A stretch of DNA of 64,000 bases from Trichodelitschia bisporula (GCA_010356995.1 ML996690.1:1210217-1274216); one strand, 5' to 3'. Shown: positions 1 to 11,470, counted from the stretch's first letter. Made by a program: numbers and translations. Notes: generated by a model not told the origin, from the sequence alone.

Positions 1-1542
1 CTACCCTCCTCCCCTCCTCCTGTGTCTCCTTCTCTAGCTGCGGCCCTAACACGCGAACTCCCCGCGGGCACACGCCTCCGCGCATATCACCTCTCGTCCC
101 CACCGACGCGCTGCGATCCGCTGTTCTCCCCGCCACCGGGGCAGAGGGGCGAGAAAACATACCTCGAGTCGCATTTCCTCGGCGTCACGACCACTTCCTC
201 CACCACCACCACCCCTCCCTCACCCACTTCCCCCCCAGCCACCTCCGAGACCTTCATCCTCGCCCTGGAAGTCCAAATCTACACCACCACCCACCTAACC
301 ACAATCTTCATCTCCAAAGCCGACAGCACAGGCTACGCACCACCACACCCGCGCGGCGCGTCATCACCGCTGCGGGGCATAGCTCGCGCGTTCATCGCGC
401 ATCTAGTCCGGCACAGGCGGCGGCCGCACGTACCCCTGGTCGTGAGCCTGTTCGCGCGGGCGAGTGAGCAGTACCTGTTTCCTGGGAGTGTACGCAATGC
501 GGGGAAGCATGTTAGTGATGATCGGCAGTTGATACGGTGGTGGTGTCGGGTGCTTGACCCTTTGGTGGCTTCCCCCCCAACCACCACAACTCCCAACTTC
601 GCGAACGGCAGCGCCTCCGCCGTGAATGGCTCTATCACCCCAGCAGTGACAGCCTACCTCCTAATCCCCGGCATCGACAGCATATCCCCGTTCCTCCCCC
701 CCTCCAGCCGGGGCCGCTGGGTCGCCGGCCACCCCCTCCTCACCCTAAACGCCACACCCCCCGCCCCGCCCCGCTGCCTCATCCCGCACTTCCCCGACGA
801 CCCCAAAGCGCGTTTTCTAGACGAGTTAGACGCGGAACTACGTGGCTCGGATAGGGGTGTAGGGGATAGCCCGAGTAAGAAGGGCAGTGGAGCGTGGAGG
901 AGTGTGCGCTCCTTGGACCAGTTCTGGGATGCGATGGCGTGTCGGCAGGAGTGTGCTGCCGGGAGGGTGGTCGGGTTTTTGTGGGTTGTTTTTGGGGTTG
1001 AAGGGGAGGGGAGGGAGGGAATGTCTTCACCTGATGCTGCGGCTGCGCGCCGCGCGCCGCGCACGCCGAGGCGCGAGGTGAAAACGAAGAGGAAGAGGAA
1101 GGGTGTTTTGGCGGGCCCGATCACGCCGCGCACACCGCGGATTAAGATGAGTGATGAGGACGCGGTCGCGCGCCGGCCGGCGCGCTCGAAGTACTACTAC
1201 TGGCCTGAGACGGGACGGGGCGAGATTGTGCTTGTGGCGGAGAAGTATAGGAAGGCGACGGAACGGTTGCTCACTGGGGATTATGGGACGAGGGAGCAGG
1301 CGGTGATTGCGACGGGGCAGTGGGTGGGTGCGGTGGGGGGGTTGGTGAGGAGGGGGTGGGGGGTTGATGTCCTGGGGGCGGGGGAGGGGGTGAGAGAGGG
1401 GGGGGAGGGCGGGGAGATTGGTGGGGGGAAGGTGAATGTGCTGGGTGTGAGGAAGAGGGGGGGGACGATGGGCGAGGGGGAGCAGGGGGCGAGGGTTAAT
1501 GTGCTTGGGGCGGGGTTGGTTAGGAAGAAGGTTAAGACTTGA
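1..1542 (+). CDS. rtt109: Histone acetyltransferase Rtt109 (5' partial)
   Basis: Rtt109 acetylates newly made histone H3 (Lys56, Lys9) with the chaperones Asf1 and Vps75, in the nucleus, during replication and repair. The family signature is readable: YHLSSPPTRCD near the start, then ESHFLGV, an IYTTTHLTTIFISKADSTGY block, the LFARASEQYLFPGS block, RWWCRVLDPLV, and the late YYYWPETGRGEIV plus YRKATERLLTGDYGT blocks. The reading frame is open from base 1, and no ATG lies before the first conserved block, so the true start is upstream of the window. A GTG at base 22 is not a credible eukaryotic start. No intron is needed. A low-complexity basic insert follows the catalytic core, and the last ~70 residues are Gly/Arg/Val rich and poorly conserved; basic tails are usual in this family. 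Stop at 1540-1542. Confidence 0.93.
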   Translation, partial: LPSSPPPVSPSLAAALTRELPAGTRLRAYHLSSPPTRCDPLFSPPPGQRGEKTYLESHFLGVTTTSSTTTTPPSPTSPPATSETFILALEVQIYTTTHLTTIFISKADSTGYAPPHPRGASSPLRGIARAFIAHLVRHRRRPHVPLVVSLFARASEQYLFPGSVRNAGKHVSDDRQLIRWWCRVLDPLVASPPTTTTPNFANGSASAVNGSITPAVTAYLLIPGIDSISPFLPPSSRGRWVAGHPLLTLNATPPAPPRCLIPHFPDDPKARFLDELDAELRGSDRGVGDSPSKKGSGAWRSVRSLDQFWDAMACRQECAAGRVVGFLWVVFGVEGEGREGMSSPDAAAARRAPRTPRREVKTKRKRKGVLAGPITPRTPRIKMSDEDAVARRPARSKYYYWPETGRGEIVLVAEKYRKATERLLTGDYGTREQAVIATGQWVGAVGGLVRRGWGVDVLGAGEGVREGGEGGEIGGGKVNVLGVRKRGGTMGEGEQGARVNVLGAGLVRKKVKT

Positions 1543-2319
1543 TGGCGTACCGCTCAGAGTATGGGTTTGAGCTGTGGACTGGAAAAACGGTTCAGAGCGC
1601 ATGGATATATGGCTTGTAATGGAAACACGGCAATGGGGTTTTTCGAAATGGGATCTGTGAGCGTTTGTGGATTGATAGGGTGTTCGGCACGGCGTTGGTC
1701 TTGCAGTCGGGGGTTTCTCATCATCTGGCCTGGTGTTTGTATGCTTGCAAGGGCAATAATTGCAATGGCAATCGGCTCTTCAATCGGTGTCTGTGAGCGT
1801 TTGGTGTAGTTTGACTTAGCGTCCTGTTCGTCCTGGTGTTGGTGTTGGATTTCGGGGAGTTGCGCGCTGGGCCTAGGCTACAAAAGGGAGGTTACCTAAC
1901 CTACCATCGCCTTTGCGTTCGGGGATTACGAGAAGGTTTTGCGGCTCCTAGTCTTCGAGTCCTGAGGTGAGATGTGCGGAGTCGCCGGTACTGTACACTG
2001 GGGCACGCATAATCGAGAAACCGATTCCAAGGCTGAGCATCCGGAGCTAGTCGTTGCATGATCGACGCTACGGTACGGTACGCTGGTACCAACAAATGTG
2101 TGTCAGCGACTCTGATGGCCACATGGGGAGTCTGGACTTACCGGCTGATAAATCCGCATCGGCCACAACGTGGAAGCCGGCAGCGTGCCATGCTCCGACG
2201 CCGGAATTGCCGTGGCCTGGAACTGGAAAGTCTGACGGAGACGAATCCTCGCGTGGCTACGACCATGCTTATCGGAGACCCACACTGCAGCCTGGTCGTC
2301 ACCGGGTCGTTCCTCGCTT

Positions 2320-2435
2320 CGTCATCTTTTGACGGGTGCATGTGAACTGGTCGAGGCTTCGGTCTGGATATTCAACTCGTCATCTTTCGACGGCTGTATC
2401 TGAAGTGGTCGAGGTTTCTGTCCGGATCTAACTTC
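2320..2435. repeat. Two-copy imperfect tandem repeat, 58-bp period
   Basis: The string GTCATCTTT(T/C)GACGG starts at 2321 and again at 2379, and the similarity runs on through GTGGTCGAGG and TCTGGAT in both copies. The copies differ at roughly one base in six, so the duplication is not recent. Confidence 0.7.
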
Positions 2436-2930
2436 ATTCCTGCGAAGTCGAGGACGGCCAGGAGCAGGCTCAAATCGCCTTGTCATCGTCGAACTCGAGG
2501 TGCGGCGATGAAGAAAGAGAAAGCTCGATCGGTCCCTCCGAGACGTCCTATCACGTCTCGTACCAAACCGGAGTGAGGGATATTTCTGCGTGGAACCGTC
2601 AGCACAAATGCATCGACGAATGCTCGATATCATCCTAGCAAGCAAGCATCGTACAAAACAGGCACGAGAAAAAGCTTCGTCGTCAAACCTTGCAGCTCCT
2701 GTTCATCGTGATCTTCTGATGGCATTTCCGTTTCGGAGAGAAAGCACCCTAGAATGCATCGGACCAAGCCGGTACGACTTTACCAAATCGTCTGTTGGAA
2801 TCCATCGAGCCTCCAGTACTGCAACCCAGGGGGTTCGGCCGGAGATGCGCCAGTAGGGCTCGTATCAAAACGGGTGGACGATGGCTCTGCGTCAACCTTC
2901 AGCGGCAAGGTGTCATAACACTGCGATAGT

Positions 2931-3039
2931 ATTCTTCTTCGGTATCATTCTTCTTCGACATCACTCTTCTTTGACATCACTCTTCTTCGACATCACTCTT
3001 CTTCAAAATCCTTCTGCTTCAATGTCATTCTTCTTTTGG
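2931..3039. repeat. TTCTTC-rich tandem repeat, ~18-bp unit
   Basis: Units of the form CATCACTCTTCTTCGA recur about five to six times with drift (for example at 2957-3005). It is a degenerate minisatellite in the gene-poor spacer, with no coding frame to explain it. Confidence 0.75.
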
Positions 3040-5278
3040 AGCTGAGCTTGAGCTCTGCAAGCAGGAGGAAGTGCGAACAGGCCTTGTTTCGAAACCGGCA
3101 CTAGTTCTAAAGATTATGGTCGGTCAACCTTGTTGCGAGCCACCAAACCTCCGATATTGCGTTCCATGCGGCATAAGATCGACAGGGCCTGGAATATACC
3201 CTAACAAGCGTGCAAGCCTCGCACTGTACCGAAGTAAGCGATGGTCCTGCCTCGAATCGTCAGCCATGGCATCTCCACCTCCGATACCATCCCCCGTTCG
3301 GAGTTTTCCTTAAGCTTCGTCAGCCTGGATTTGCCCCGGCACGCCTCGAGCCAACCCGGTACCAAACGAGTGCGAAAAACGCTTCACCTTCAGACCTTCC
3401 ACTTCTAGTCCATCGCAACCCTTCGCCATCCTCCCCCATCGGACCTCAACCCCCAGCCCACCTCGCACCATCCTAGCTCAGAACAACGCTCTAGTCCCAC
3501 CTTCCAAGTCCTACCCAAACTCCTCGCACCAAAACGTGCCTTCTGGGCACCCCCTCATCGCACACAGGAAATGACCGCCATCCGGTCTCTCCACTCACCA
3601 CCCAGCGCAACACCCAGCTCAAAGCCTTCTGGCCCCCGTAACCCCCTCCCTACCAACCCCCAAATCTCCGTCCCGCAGCCTCACAACCAACGCCTGCAAC
3701 CGTACCATCGGGCCTTCTGAGTGCCCACCCGCGTTGCAGGCGGTACACGGAGCAAACCGGTGCCCGTAGCACCGGTGGGAAAGTCACGAACGTCCACACA
3801 GGCGCGACCAAAGAATGGCTGTAGTCCATCGACATCGTTCTTCAGTCAAGCGATGCCAGCGCGCAACGGCTGTCGACATAATGCAGGGCGGACGTCGCAG
3901 GCACCCGGCACAACGCAGGAACGCGGCCACGTCGGCGGCGGGGCGATGGGCCCGAAAATGAGATCGGATGGATGCCGCCCTAGGCGCCGCAGGAACCCCG
4001 CGCCACGTTGCGGTTCCTGCGGGAGGGATCCGTGCGCGGCTCCCCGGATTGGTCGGGGGGGTGCGCCGCTCCCGTTTCGGCCGTGCACTGGTGACAGGGG
4101 TCGGACGACGTCGGTGGATTTTGCGTGATCGCGGTACCTCCGTAACCAGATTCGACCATCAGAGCAGAGGGCGATTATGCTTTGCGGATACCGGACTGCA
4201 GTTGATGGACTTCGTTAAGGCCCTCCATGCTGATATTAGTATTTTCGAATTGGCGATTGGTGGTTTGCCCGCCCGCTCAGCCTTGCAACCCCGCGCCACT
4301 CAATCCGCGGCCTGGAACGTCCTTCAATTCCGCATTGGACGCCGTTACTCGCTCCCCGCCGCGCCGCGCCGATGTGAAACGCTCTCATGGCTTGAGAGGT
4401 TGATGGCAACGGTACGACGATGGCGGTGGGCGCGGTAAAGCTGAGGGGTTTTTCTGCACTTGCTGTTAGGGAGGGGGAGGGGGGGAGAAGTTGCCTGAGG
4501 GATTTCGCGGTTACCCAGCTTGAAATTGGGACAAGATGGAAGGATATAGGATCCCCTGGAAGGTGTAAGTTCCGTTTCCCGCATTCTCGACCTCGACTTT
4601 TTTCCAGGCTCTTGGGTGAGGTTTGGTTCGGTTTGTGCGGGTCTGTGGTTGCGAACTTGAGGACGAGGACGAGGCTGATTTCTGGAAGCAGATTTCCCTT
4701 TCCAAGCACCGCGATCGCCGACGAGGTTGTTGCTTTGTCTTCCTGGACTGCGATCAACAGCGGTTTGCGATCGTTGTCGAGACCACGGGGACGGACCTTT
4801 GGCGGTCTGGTATACCATTTTGCCGCCTCAGGCGACGATGCTGGCTCTATTGTTCCTTCCTCTTCGACCCACCGACGTTCCTTCCTCGTACGGTTTTGCA
4901 GTCGACCTCGACCGCGCTAGTCGGTGTTGCGGGCCGCCGATTGGTGCAGAGTGGCGAGTATCGAGGGTGGCCGTGTGCTAGGTCGTGGCGTTCGGTCTGG
5001 TGATATAACCTCGCGGTTGCAAACCTGGTTCTCACCTTTGCAACTACACTCAGCATTCTTTCCTGCGCCTCGCTTCCGCCCGTTTGCTGAACCCCGATTC
5101 TACCCGCGACATCGCCAATCCCCCTTTCTGCGCTTTGCTTCCTGATCATATCTTTCTAATCGGTCCTCTGGCTGGGACCGTGTCTCATCATCTACCTTGG
5201 TCATTCTTCGGCATCTCTCTCGTTCCGACTGTCCGTTTGTCCTTTCACAGTCACGGTTTCGGATTGCGTCTCAACACC

Positions 5279-6870
5279 ATGGGGATTGCGGTCATGAAGG
5301 CTTTTGCCTTGGCCTTCATCGGAACGACGTTCGCTCCGTTTGCCCAGGCGTTCTGGCGAATGCCTTGTCGGAGCTTTCCTGACTACGTCCGCATCGATCC
5401 GATCATCTCGCCTGGCCAGTTTAGTGATCACGCGCACTTGATCGTAGGAGGTAGTAACTTCGGACCGGAGGCGACTTACGAAGACCTTCGTGCCTCGGAA
5501 TGCACGAGCTGTACAATAACGGATGACAAGTCAGCTTACTGGTACGTTTGCGTTGCCGCCTTTGAACTATGTTAATAGGGGGCATAGGGTTCCCGCCATG
5601 ATGTTTCGCCATGCAAACGGTACTTTCGAGCCTGTTCCACGTACGCAGTTCCTCGTGTAAGTATGCATGCGCTTTTACTTATCGCATGCTGATTTCCCAG
5701 GTATTACCAACTCTTCGGCCAAGAGCAGGGTGAATATGTCCACGCGTTTCCCGCTGGATTTCAGATGATATCTGGGGACGCACCACGACGTAACTCTACG
5801 GTGCCTCACGAGCCTGAGAAGAGCTTGTGGGGTCCGGAGGAAACGGCGCCAGGCCGTCTGATCCAGAAAGCCCATGGGTTCATGTGCCTGCACTTCAACG
5901 TCGACCCCCCTGAAGAGTTTCTTGCAAGGCAATTTATGATACCCAAGGATGAGGTCGATACGAACTGCCCAGATGGTGTCCGCGCGGAACTTGTGTTTCC
6001 GGGCTGTTGGAACGGAAAAGACCTGACTGCTGTTGGCGGCAAGTCCCACGTGGCCTACTCCAGTCTCATCATAAATGGCATCTGCCCCGAGGATTTCCCC
6101 GTGCGTATTCCGACGTTGTACTATGAGGCTTGGTACGCTACGGCGGGGTTCAATGGTTACGACGGGGATTACGTCATGTCCAATGGCGACCCAACCGGTA
6201 TACTTCTTTCCCATCTCCCTTTCCGACTTGTCTAACACCATATGTAGGCTATGGTTACCATGGCGATTTTATGTCGGGCTGGGACCCGGACTTCCTTCAG
6301 CAAGCCATCGACTCCCATTGCAGTGATGAAGGTGTGATCGAAAGATGCCCACTCTTCACTCTCCAGTCGCCAGAGGAGGCGGGTACTTGCACGTACAACC
6401 CACCGGCCGCAGCACTCAAGGAGCATTGCAACTTCCCGGGCGACAAGTTGTGCGGCGATAACCCCATCTCGCGCGGCCCTGAACCGGCGATCATGAACAT
6501 CCACGGCGGTCCTTTCGGTGACTCTTCTGGCAACTACCCGTCGGCCTCTGCTCCTGGAAATTACGGCTCTGGAGAGGATTCGTCGGCCTACACTTTTCTG
6601 ACCTACAGTCCCAGCACGGGTTCCTCCGTCTTCGGCGTCTTCTATGACGGTTCTGCCACCGGTACCTCCGTCTCGACGAGTTCCTCCGTCTCCGATGTCG
6701 TGGATTACGGCTTCGCCACGAGTTCCTCGGTCTCAAAGACTTCGTCGCAGGGCGGTCAATGTGCTGAGGTTCCTACCGTCACCGTGGCGCCTACGCAGAT
6801 TGTGCTTGTTCAAGACGGGACGGAGTTCATCATTGAGCCCGTCACCGTTACTCTGACGACGTCCGTCTAG
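5279..6870 (+). CDS. Secreted DUF1996 protein
   Basis: Four exons: 5279-5541, 5588-5656, 5701-6197, 6248-6870, giving 483 residues in frame. The start gives a signal peptide ending ..FAPFAQA before FWRMPC, the usual mature N-terminus of DUF1996 proteins. Conserved blocks follow: RIDPIISPGQFSDHAHLIVG, ECTSCTITDDKSAYW, then VPAMMFRHANG restored across intron 1, AFPAGFQMISGD, HGFMCLHFN, FPGCWNGKD, KSHVAYSS and SNGDPTGYGYHGDF, the last restored across intron 3. The domain covers about residues 20-355. The tail is Ser/Thr rich, probably O-glycosylated, with no clear transmembrane end. DUF1996 proteins are common in fungal secretomes; their biochemical role is not established. Intron 1 has an alternative acceptor at 5578, but the chosen one fits the family motif better. 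Confidence 0.9.
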
Positions 6871-8140
6871 GTTCGCAGTCCGATGCCACCGGTGCGATCG
6901 ACTTGCGCCGTTATTCTTGGAAGCGCTTGTGCCTCATGACCATTACGGCTTGATGACTTTACGAATCAATGTCCAGAGTTAGTGCGCTCGATACCCACGA
7001 TAGATCATTGTTACTTCACCAGATCTTCACCACATTCACTCCAAGGTATACATCGCGCCTAAGTATACCTTGCGGCTGAGGACCGGGTTTTCTCTTCCGT
7101 TTCTCGCGTTCCGGTAGTGCCTTCTGTTTCCGATGTTCTGTTTCTCGCGATCCCCTTCTTCTGTCTAGCGGTGGCCTACGCACCCCGTAGTCTACGACGC
7201 TTGGTCTCTGGCGGATCATGTCCGGCGACGAGGCTCTAGAGCAGTTGATGGTCCGATCTGATTTTTCTTCATCTTCTTTCATTTGCTTTGTACCTAGCTG
7301 CCCCGGAGTCAGAAATTGAATGCGTTGCGTTCACTCTTCGCCGTGATTATTACCCTTACCCCCTCCACCCGCACCATCTCCTGCTCCCGCCCCACCCTCC
7401 ACCCGCACCGGGCGGTCCCGTCCGCACCTACTCAGTACTGCACCACCAACCCGCCATCTACACCCCTTCCCTATCCCAGCGCATACGCCCACAGACCACA
7501 GACTCCCCCAGTCAATGCGCTCACCGAAGTAACGCTGTGAATTCGTGCACTGGTTGACTTGCTTACGTGCTGCGGGTGATGCCCCCATCAGGGGTCGCGT
7601 GATATAGACATGGAAGGAGCATTCTTACATCAGGAATGAGCATACTGAGGGACATCATGTAATGAGCGCCTGGTAGAAGGAAGGAGCAAAGGAGGATACT
7701 TGGCATTGTGTCTTTAAGTCTCGAGAGTCTCTTCCTCTCTTTTTCTGTCTTCGACAGCAGTCTTCAGTATTAGTTGACTTCGACAGCAGTCTTCAGTATT
7801 ACAGTTGACTTCGCACGTAATGAGCTCTGCTCCCATCATCGCACCGAGCCGGTCTTTGTGGCGTGGCGCGGGCCGCTGGGTCGTCGGGCTTGGGGTAGTA
7901 ATCGGAGACGGGGTCCATCGAGCGGGTCGGCAATGGCGGTTTCTGCGGTGAGAGGTACATAAAGTCAAGGGAGTGAGGTACGCGGAGGAATGCGGGATAT
8001 CACTTCGCCAGCCAACTGCGCAGCATAGCACCTCTTTACGCACCCGACGTAAGCCCAAGTATACATCATTTCAATCCGCTCACCCCCGCATTCATTACCC
8101 TCCCCTCCCTTCCCTCTCCAAAACCCCCCAAAAACCAACT
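6871..8140. other. Spacer between DUF1996 and AA8 genes
   Basis: No supportable gene. It includes the 3' side of both flanking genes, a C-rich stretch near 7360-7510, and a fragment at about 7660-7815 that resembles the leader sequence of the F-box-like units at 52-55 kb. Confidence 0.6.
7660..7815 (+). repeat. Stray copy of the F-box-unit leader, with a 29-bp tandem duplication
   Basis: Bases around 7690-7735 (GCAAAGGAGGATACTTGGCA, TTTAAGTCTCGAGAGTCT) closely match 54900-54960 (GCAAAGGAGAATACTTGGCA, TTTAAGTCTTGAGAGTCT), which lies next to the F-box-like array. Inside this fragment a unit starting CTTCGACAGCAGTCTTCAGT is repeated at 7749 and 7778. No F-box coding part follows, so this is a leader-only relic. 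Confidence 0.65.
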
Positions 8141-9235
8141 CTAATCCTCCGCCTCCGTCTCCTTCGCCCTCCCCCACCCCCTCCCCCTCCCCCACCTCAA
8201 CCGCGGCGGCATCTTAACCCCCCCACCCCCAAACACAGCCGGATACTCAGCGGGACCAGCCTGAACCCCCGCACTCGTCCCTGCATTCACCACCCCCCCC
8301 GCCGTCGGCGCCGGCGCCGCACTCGCCGTGCTCGCCGTGCTGGTCGGGATAGGGATCTTGGGCGCGGGGAGCCCGGCTTTCGTTACGGCGGCGAGGTTGG
8401 CGGAGGTGGATTGAGCGGGGGCCGGAGCCTTGGGTGCTGCGGCTGGGGCTTTCGGAGCAGGGGATTTTGGGGCCACGGCAGGTGCGGACGAGGCCTTCTT
8501 CGCCCATTCAGAGTACTTGGGATTTGCGGCGAGTTTCGGCTCAACGGGAAATATGCCCTGCCCGTTGTCGTGAAACGCAAGTGTCCCCGCCGCGCCGGTG
8601 GGTGTCTGCGCGCCTTGCGCGAAGCCGAGGAGGAGGGCTTCGGAACTGAGGGATTGGTTCCCGGGCACGCCGTCGAAGGACCAGGAGAAGCAGTGCGCGC
8701 AATGATAGGTCAACGTAAAGTGCGTTGCGTTGACGGTGGAGGCAAGGGTGGTTAGTTTGGCAGCGCCTTTGTACGGCGCGGGCGGGAGGTAGTCGATGGC
8801 GTAGCGGAAGGACGTCTTGACGGTTTGCCCATCCGCCCACGCGATTAGGAGGAGGCCTTTCGTCATACCGCCTATGTGGCTTATGCCTGTGTAGCCGCGC
8901 CCGTTGGGACGGGATCCGACCTGCGCATAGGGTTAGCCGACGTCGTCCCGACCTGCGTCAGGGGGCAGGAGGGCGGGATACGCACGATGTGCCCGATGTA
9001 ATCATCACCACTTAGGTCCTGCGGGAAGGCGAGCCCGATTTCAAACCCGCCTTTCGAGGGAGGCTCGCCGACGGGCGCGTAGGACTGGAATTGGATTCCG
9101 GTTTTGGGCTCGGTGTATGGCTTCGCTAGGCCCTGTGCGAGCAGAGGCGTCGCGACTGCGGGTGTTAGCTGGGCGATTGGTAAGGAGATAAGACGTACAC
9201 AGCGTCGCGGCAAGCAGCATAATACTTCCAATCAT
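8141..9235 (-). CDS. Secreted AA8 cytochrome b domain protein
   Basis: Three exons on the minus strand: 9235-9199, 9155-8986, 8920-8141, giving 328 residues. A signal peptide (MIGSIMLLAATLF..) precedes a domain like the cytochrome of cellobiose dehydrogenase: FQSYAP, GGFEIGLAFPQDL, YIGHI, then VGSRPNGRGYTG restored across intron 2. Both axial heme ligands known from that family have counterparts: Met in HIGGMTKGLLLIAW and His in AFHDNGQGIF. The cysteine pair CAHC is also in place. After about residue 220 comes an Ala/Pro-rich linker and a basic Gly/Arg-Trp tail. There is no flavodehydrogenase and no carbohydrate-binding module, so it is a stand-alone hemoprotein, probably an extracellular electron carrier. 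It is divergent to an AA9 LPMO gene 0.7 kb away, a likely electron acceptor. The exact 3' end rests on a simple open frame in low-complexity sequence. Confidence 0.88.
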
Positions 9236-9939
9236 TGTCGCAACAATTCAAAATCCCGAATCCCAAAGCGAGTGACAAGGCTGACCCAACGTTCTCTTTC
9301 CACTCCAGCAAAATCGCCAGAAATCTTCCCAGCTCCCAATCGGGCGGTCCCCGGCCTCTTATCATCTCCCCCCCATAACCCAATCCAGCCCATCTCTGAC
9401 GTCGACACCTCCCTTCAAATTACCCTCCCCACTCCCGCGGGGACCATCAATGGTTGAAGTAAAGCACCCTTGGCACCGCCGGGTCTTGCCAAGCCCCTGC
9501 CACGGCGCGCTCGGCACGGGAAGAGGCCAGGCACGGCGAGCGACAGCGAGCGTCCGAGCGGGCCGAGCGCACTATATACCGGACAGGGTCCGCCGCGACA
9601 CACCCAGCCTCGACTTCACCTGCTCCTCCCAAAGCGCGATGCAAATAAACTCCATTCAGGCACCACGCGACGCCGTGGCTTGGGAGTTGGGTAATATAAA
9701 TACGCGACCGAAAAGGGTGCATCTGTCCGCATCGCGGAGGTGGGGGGGCGGGAGGTTCAGGTAGAGCGCGCGCTGCCCGCTCCGCGCACCCCCGGCCCTG
9801 GGCAGGCGTATATTATCCCGATGCTATTTGTCCGGTGGGTAAAAGGTCCTAGCGCCCCGCAATGGGTGCTTCTCGCACGTAGGCTCTTCATCGGCACGGA
9901 CGAGGGAGAAGACAGACAAGGGAGAAGTAAACGTCGAAT
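9236..9939. promoter_or_regulatory. Shared divergent promoter region, AA8 / AA9
   Basis: The only spacer between two outward-facing secreted redox genes. TATAAATA occurs at 9695-9702, about 240 bases before the AA9 start. Matches to the carbon-catabolite repressor core SYGGRG are seen (GCGGGG near 9437, GCGGAG near 9734, CTGGAG on the minus strand near 9303), but such short motifs are common in GC-rich DNA and prove nothing alone. Confidence 0.5.
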
Positions 9940-10803
9940 ATGCGGTCTTTCAGCCTTACAATCGTCCTGTCGGCGGTAGCGGTCTCCGCGCATACAATTT
10001 TTCAGCAGGTGTACGTCAACGGCAAGAGCCCGGGACATCTGGTTGGCATTCGCGCGCCGGATTATGATGGGTGGGTTGTGAGGCGCGTCATCGAGGCGGT
10101 GGTTAACAGCGCAGGCCCATCTACGATGTGACTAGTAGCGACATCATTTGCAACGGCGGGCCGAATCCGCTGAAGCGCATCTCGAAGGAGGTTATTAACG
10201 TAAGCCTCCGCTGCGCATTTCGTACCTCGCTGACGCTTCGGTACCGTAGGCCACCGCCGGCGACACCATAACCACAGAATGGCACCATACGCTCGACGGC
10301 GCAAAACCAGGTGACAAATCCGACCCCATAGACCCCGGCCACCTCGGCCCCACAATGGCCTACATGGCGCGGATCGACAACGCGCTGTCCCCCAAAGTAA
10401 CGGGTCTCAAATGGTTCAAGATCTTCGAGGATGGGATGGATGCCAACAAGCAATGGGGCGTATCGCGGATGTACAAGGCGGGCGGCAAGTTTTCGTTCAA
10501 ACTTCCGAGCTGTATTCCGGCGGGACAGTATTTGCTCCGCGCGGAGCTGATTGCGTTGCATGGGGCGGGGAGTCTGAAGGGGGCGCAGTTTTATATGGAG
10601 TGTGCGCAGTTGAATGTGCGGGGCGGGGGACGGGCGAATCCGCCGACGGTGAGCTTCCCGGGCGCGTATAAGCAGGATGACCCGGGGGTTGTGTTTAATG
10701 TGAGTGTGCCCGGCTGGGACGGGGGCGAGGCTGATGATGTTAGCTGTACTATCCTACGCCGACGGCGTATAAGATCCCGGGGCCGACGGTGTTCAAGTGC
10801 TAG
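9940..10803 (+). CDS. AA9 lytic polysaccharide monooxygenase
   Basis: Four exons: 9940-10070, 10115-10199, 10250-10699, 10744-10803, giving 241 residues. A 17-residue signal peptide leaves His18 (HTIFQQVYVNG) as the mature N-terminus, half of the copper histidine brace. The second brace histidine is in GHLGPTMAYMA, and the axial tyrosine is in GAQFYMECAQLNV, both typical of AA9. ICNGGPNP and the closing YPTPTAYKIPGPTVFKC complete the domain. The last exon lies in a different frame and is joined by a 44-nt GTGAGT..TTAG intron. AA9 enzymes oxidatively cleave cellulose or related glucans and need an electron donor; the AA8 neighbour could supply it. There is no cellulose-binding module. Regioselectivity cannot be read from the sequence. 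Confidence 0.94.
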
Positions 10804-10869
10804 GACGTTGGAGGGCACATACCGCAGCTTCAATCTTTTGCATCGTACATGTCATCGAGCGTGTCGTGA

Positions 10870-11470
10870 TCAAACTCCCATCTTGCCAAACGCGCGATCC
10901 AGCTCGTCGCCCGCCTTGCTCTCCTCATCCGCCCCCTTCTCCACCGGCGCCTCCTTCTCAGCCTCCTTCTCCGCTTCCTTCCCCCCCACACGCACAGGCA
11001 CGAGAATCCGATTCCCCTCCCCCACATCCAACCACCCCGGCGCCACCCTCCTCTTCTCCGCCAACTCCCGCTCCTTAATACTCTCTTCCCACGCCGCAAT
11101 CTCCTTTGCTGCGTCCTCCACCCTCTTCACCAACAACTCTCTTAAAGCAACCCCCGACGCCGCAATAGCCGAGGGGTGCGCCGCGTGCCCCGTTGCGGGC
11201 GAGACGACGTACTGGGCTAACCGTTGGGGGGCATCGGAGCCCGGCGGGGTTGGGTCATGCGGGGGTGGACTGTGGGGTGGCTCGGCGTCTGTGACGGAGG
11301 GGGGTAATGTTGAGGGGACGGATTTGTAGCTGTAGGGGAGGGGGACGGCGGTGGGGAGGGAGAGGAAGGGGGAGACGGTTAGGGGGAGTTGGGCGAGGAG
11401 GGGGTGGGGATCTGGGGGGGTTAGCTTGTTTGCGGGGGATGGCGAGGGGAGGCGTACGCTCGGAGTGCAT
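10870..11470 (-). CDS. Small conserved ascomycete protein, function unknown
   Basis: Two exons: 11470-11458 (13 nt) and 11411-10870, giving 184 residues. The 46-nt intron has a GTACGC donor, a perfect GCTAAC branch site and a CCCAG acceptor, and splicing turns an unlikely leader into the compact start MHSEHPHPLLAQLPL. The middle is Pro/Ser rich. Residues ~75-140 form a predicted helix (ALRELLVKRVEDAAKEIAAW, then ERELAEKRRVAPGWLD). The C-terminus is Lys/Glu rich. I recall similar uncharacterised ascomycete proteins with the REXAEKRRVAPGWLD type of motif but cannot name a function. It is convergent with the AA9 gene, 66 bases from its stop. Confidence 0.7.

Larger units (their letters stand above)
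1543..5278. other. Gene-poor spacer, 3.7 kb
   Basis: No recognisable gene. The open frames here are short, overlap on both strands and lack conserved motifs or plausible splice structures. It contains two short imperfect tandem repeats, listed separately. The last few hundred bases are the pyrimidine-rich leader of the DUF1996 gene. It could be an old decayed element or simply a long regulatory spacer. Confidence 0.6.

Noticed and set aside
22-24. GTG at base 22 as the Rtt109 start
   Set aside because: Eukaryotic genes do not normally start at GTG; the frame is open to the window edge, so the gene is simply cut.
654-1602. Long minus-strand frames over the Rtt109 gene
   Set aside because: Shadows of GC-rich coding sequence; the + strand carries clear family motifs.
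3721-4500. Overlapping 80-156 codon frames
   Set aside because: Arg/Gly/Pro rich by composition, present on both strands at once, no motif or splice logic.
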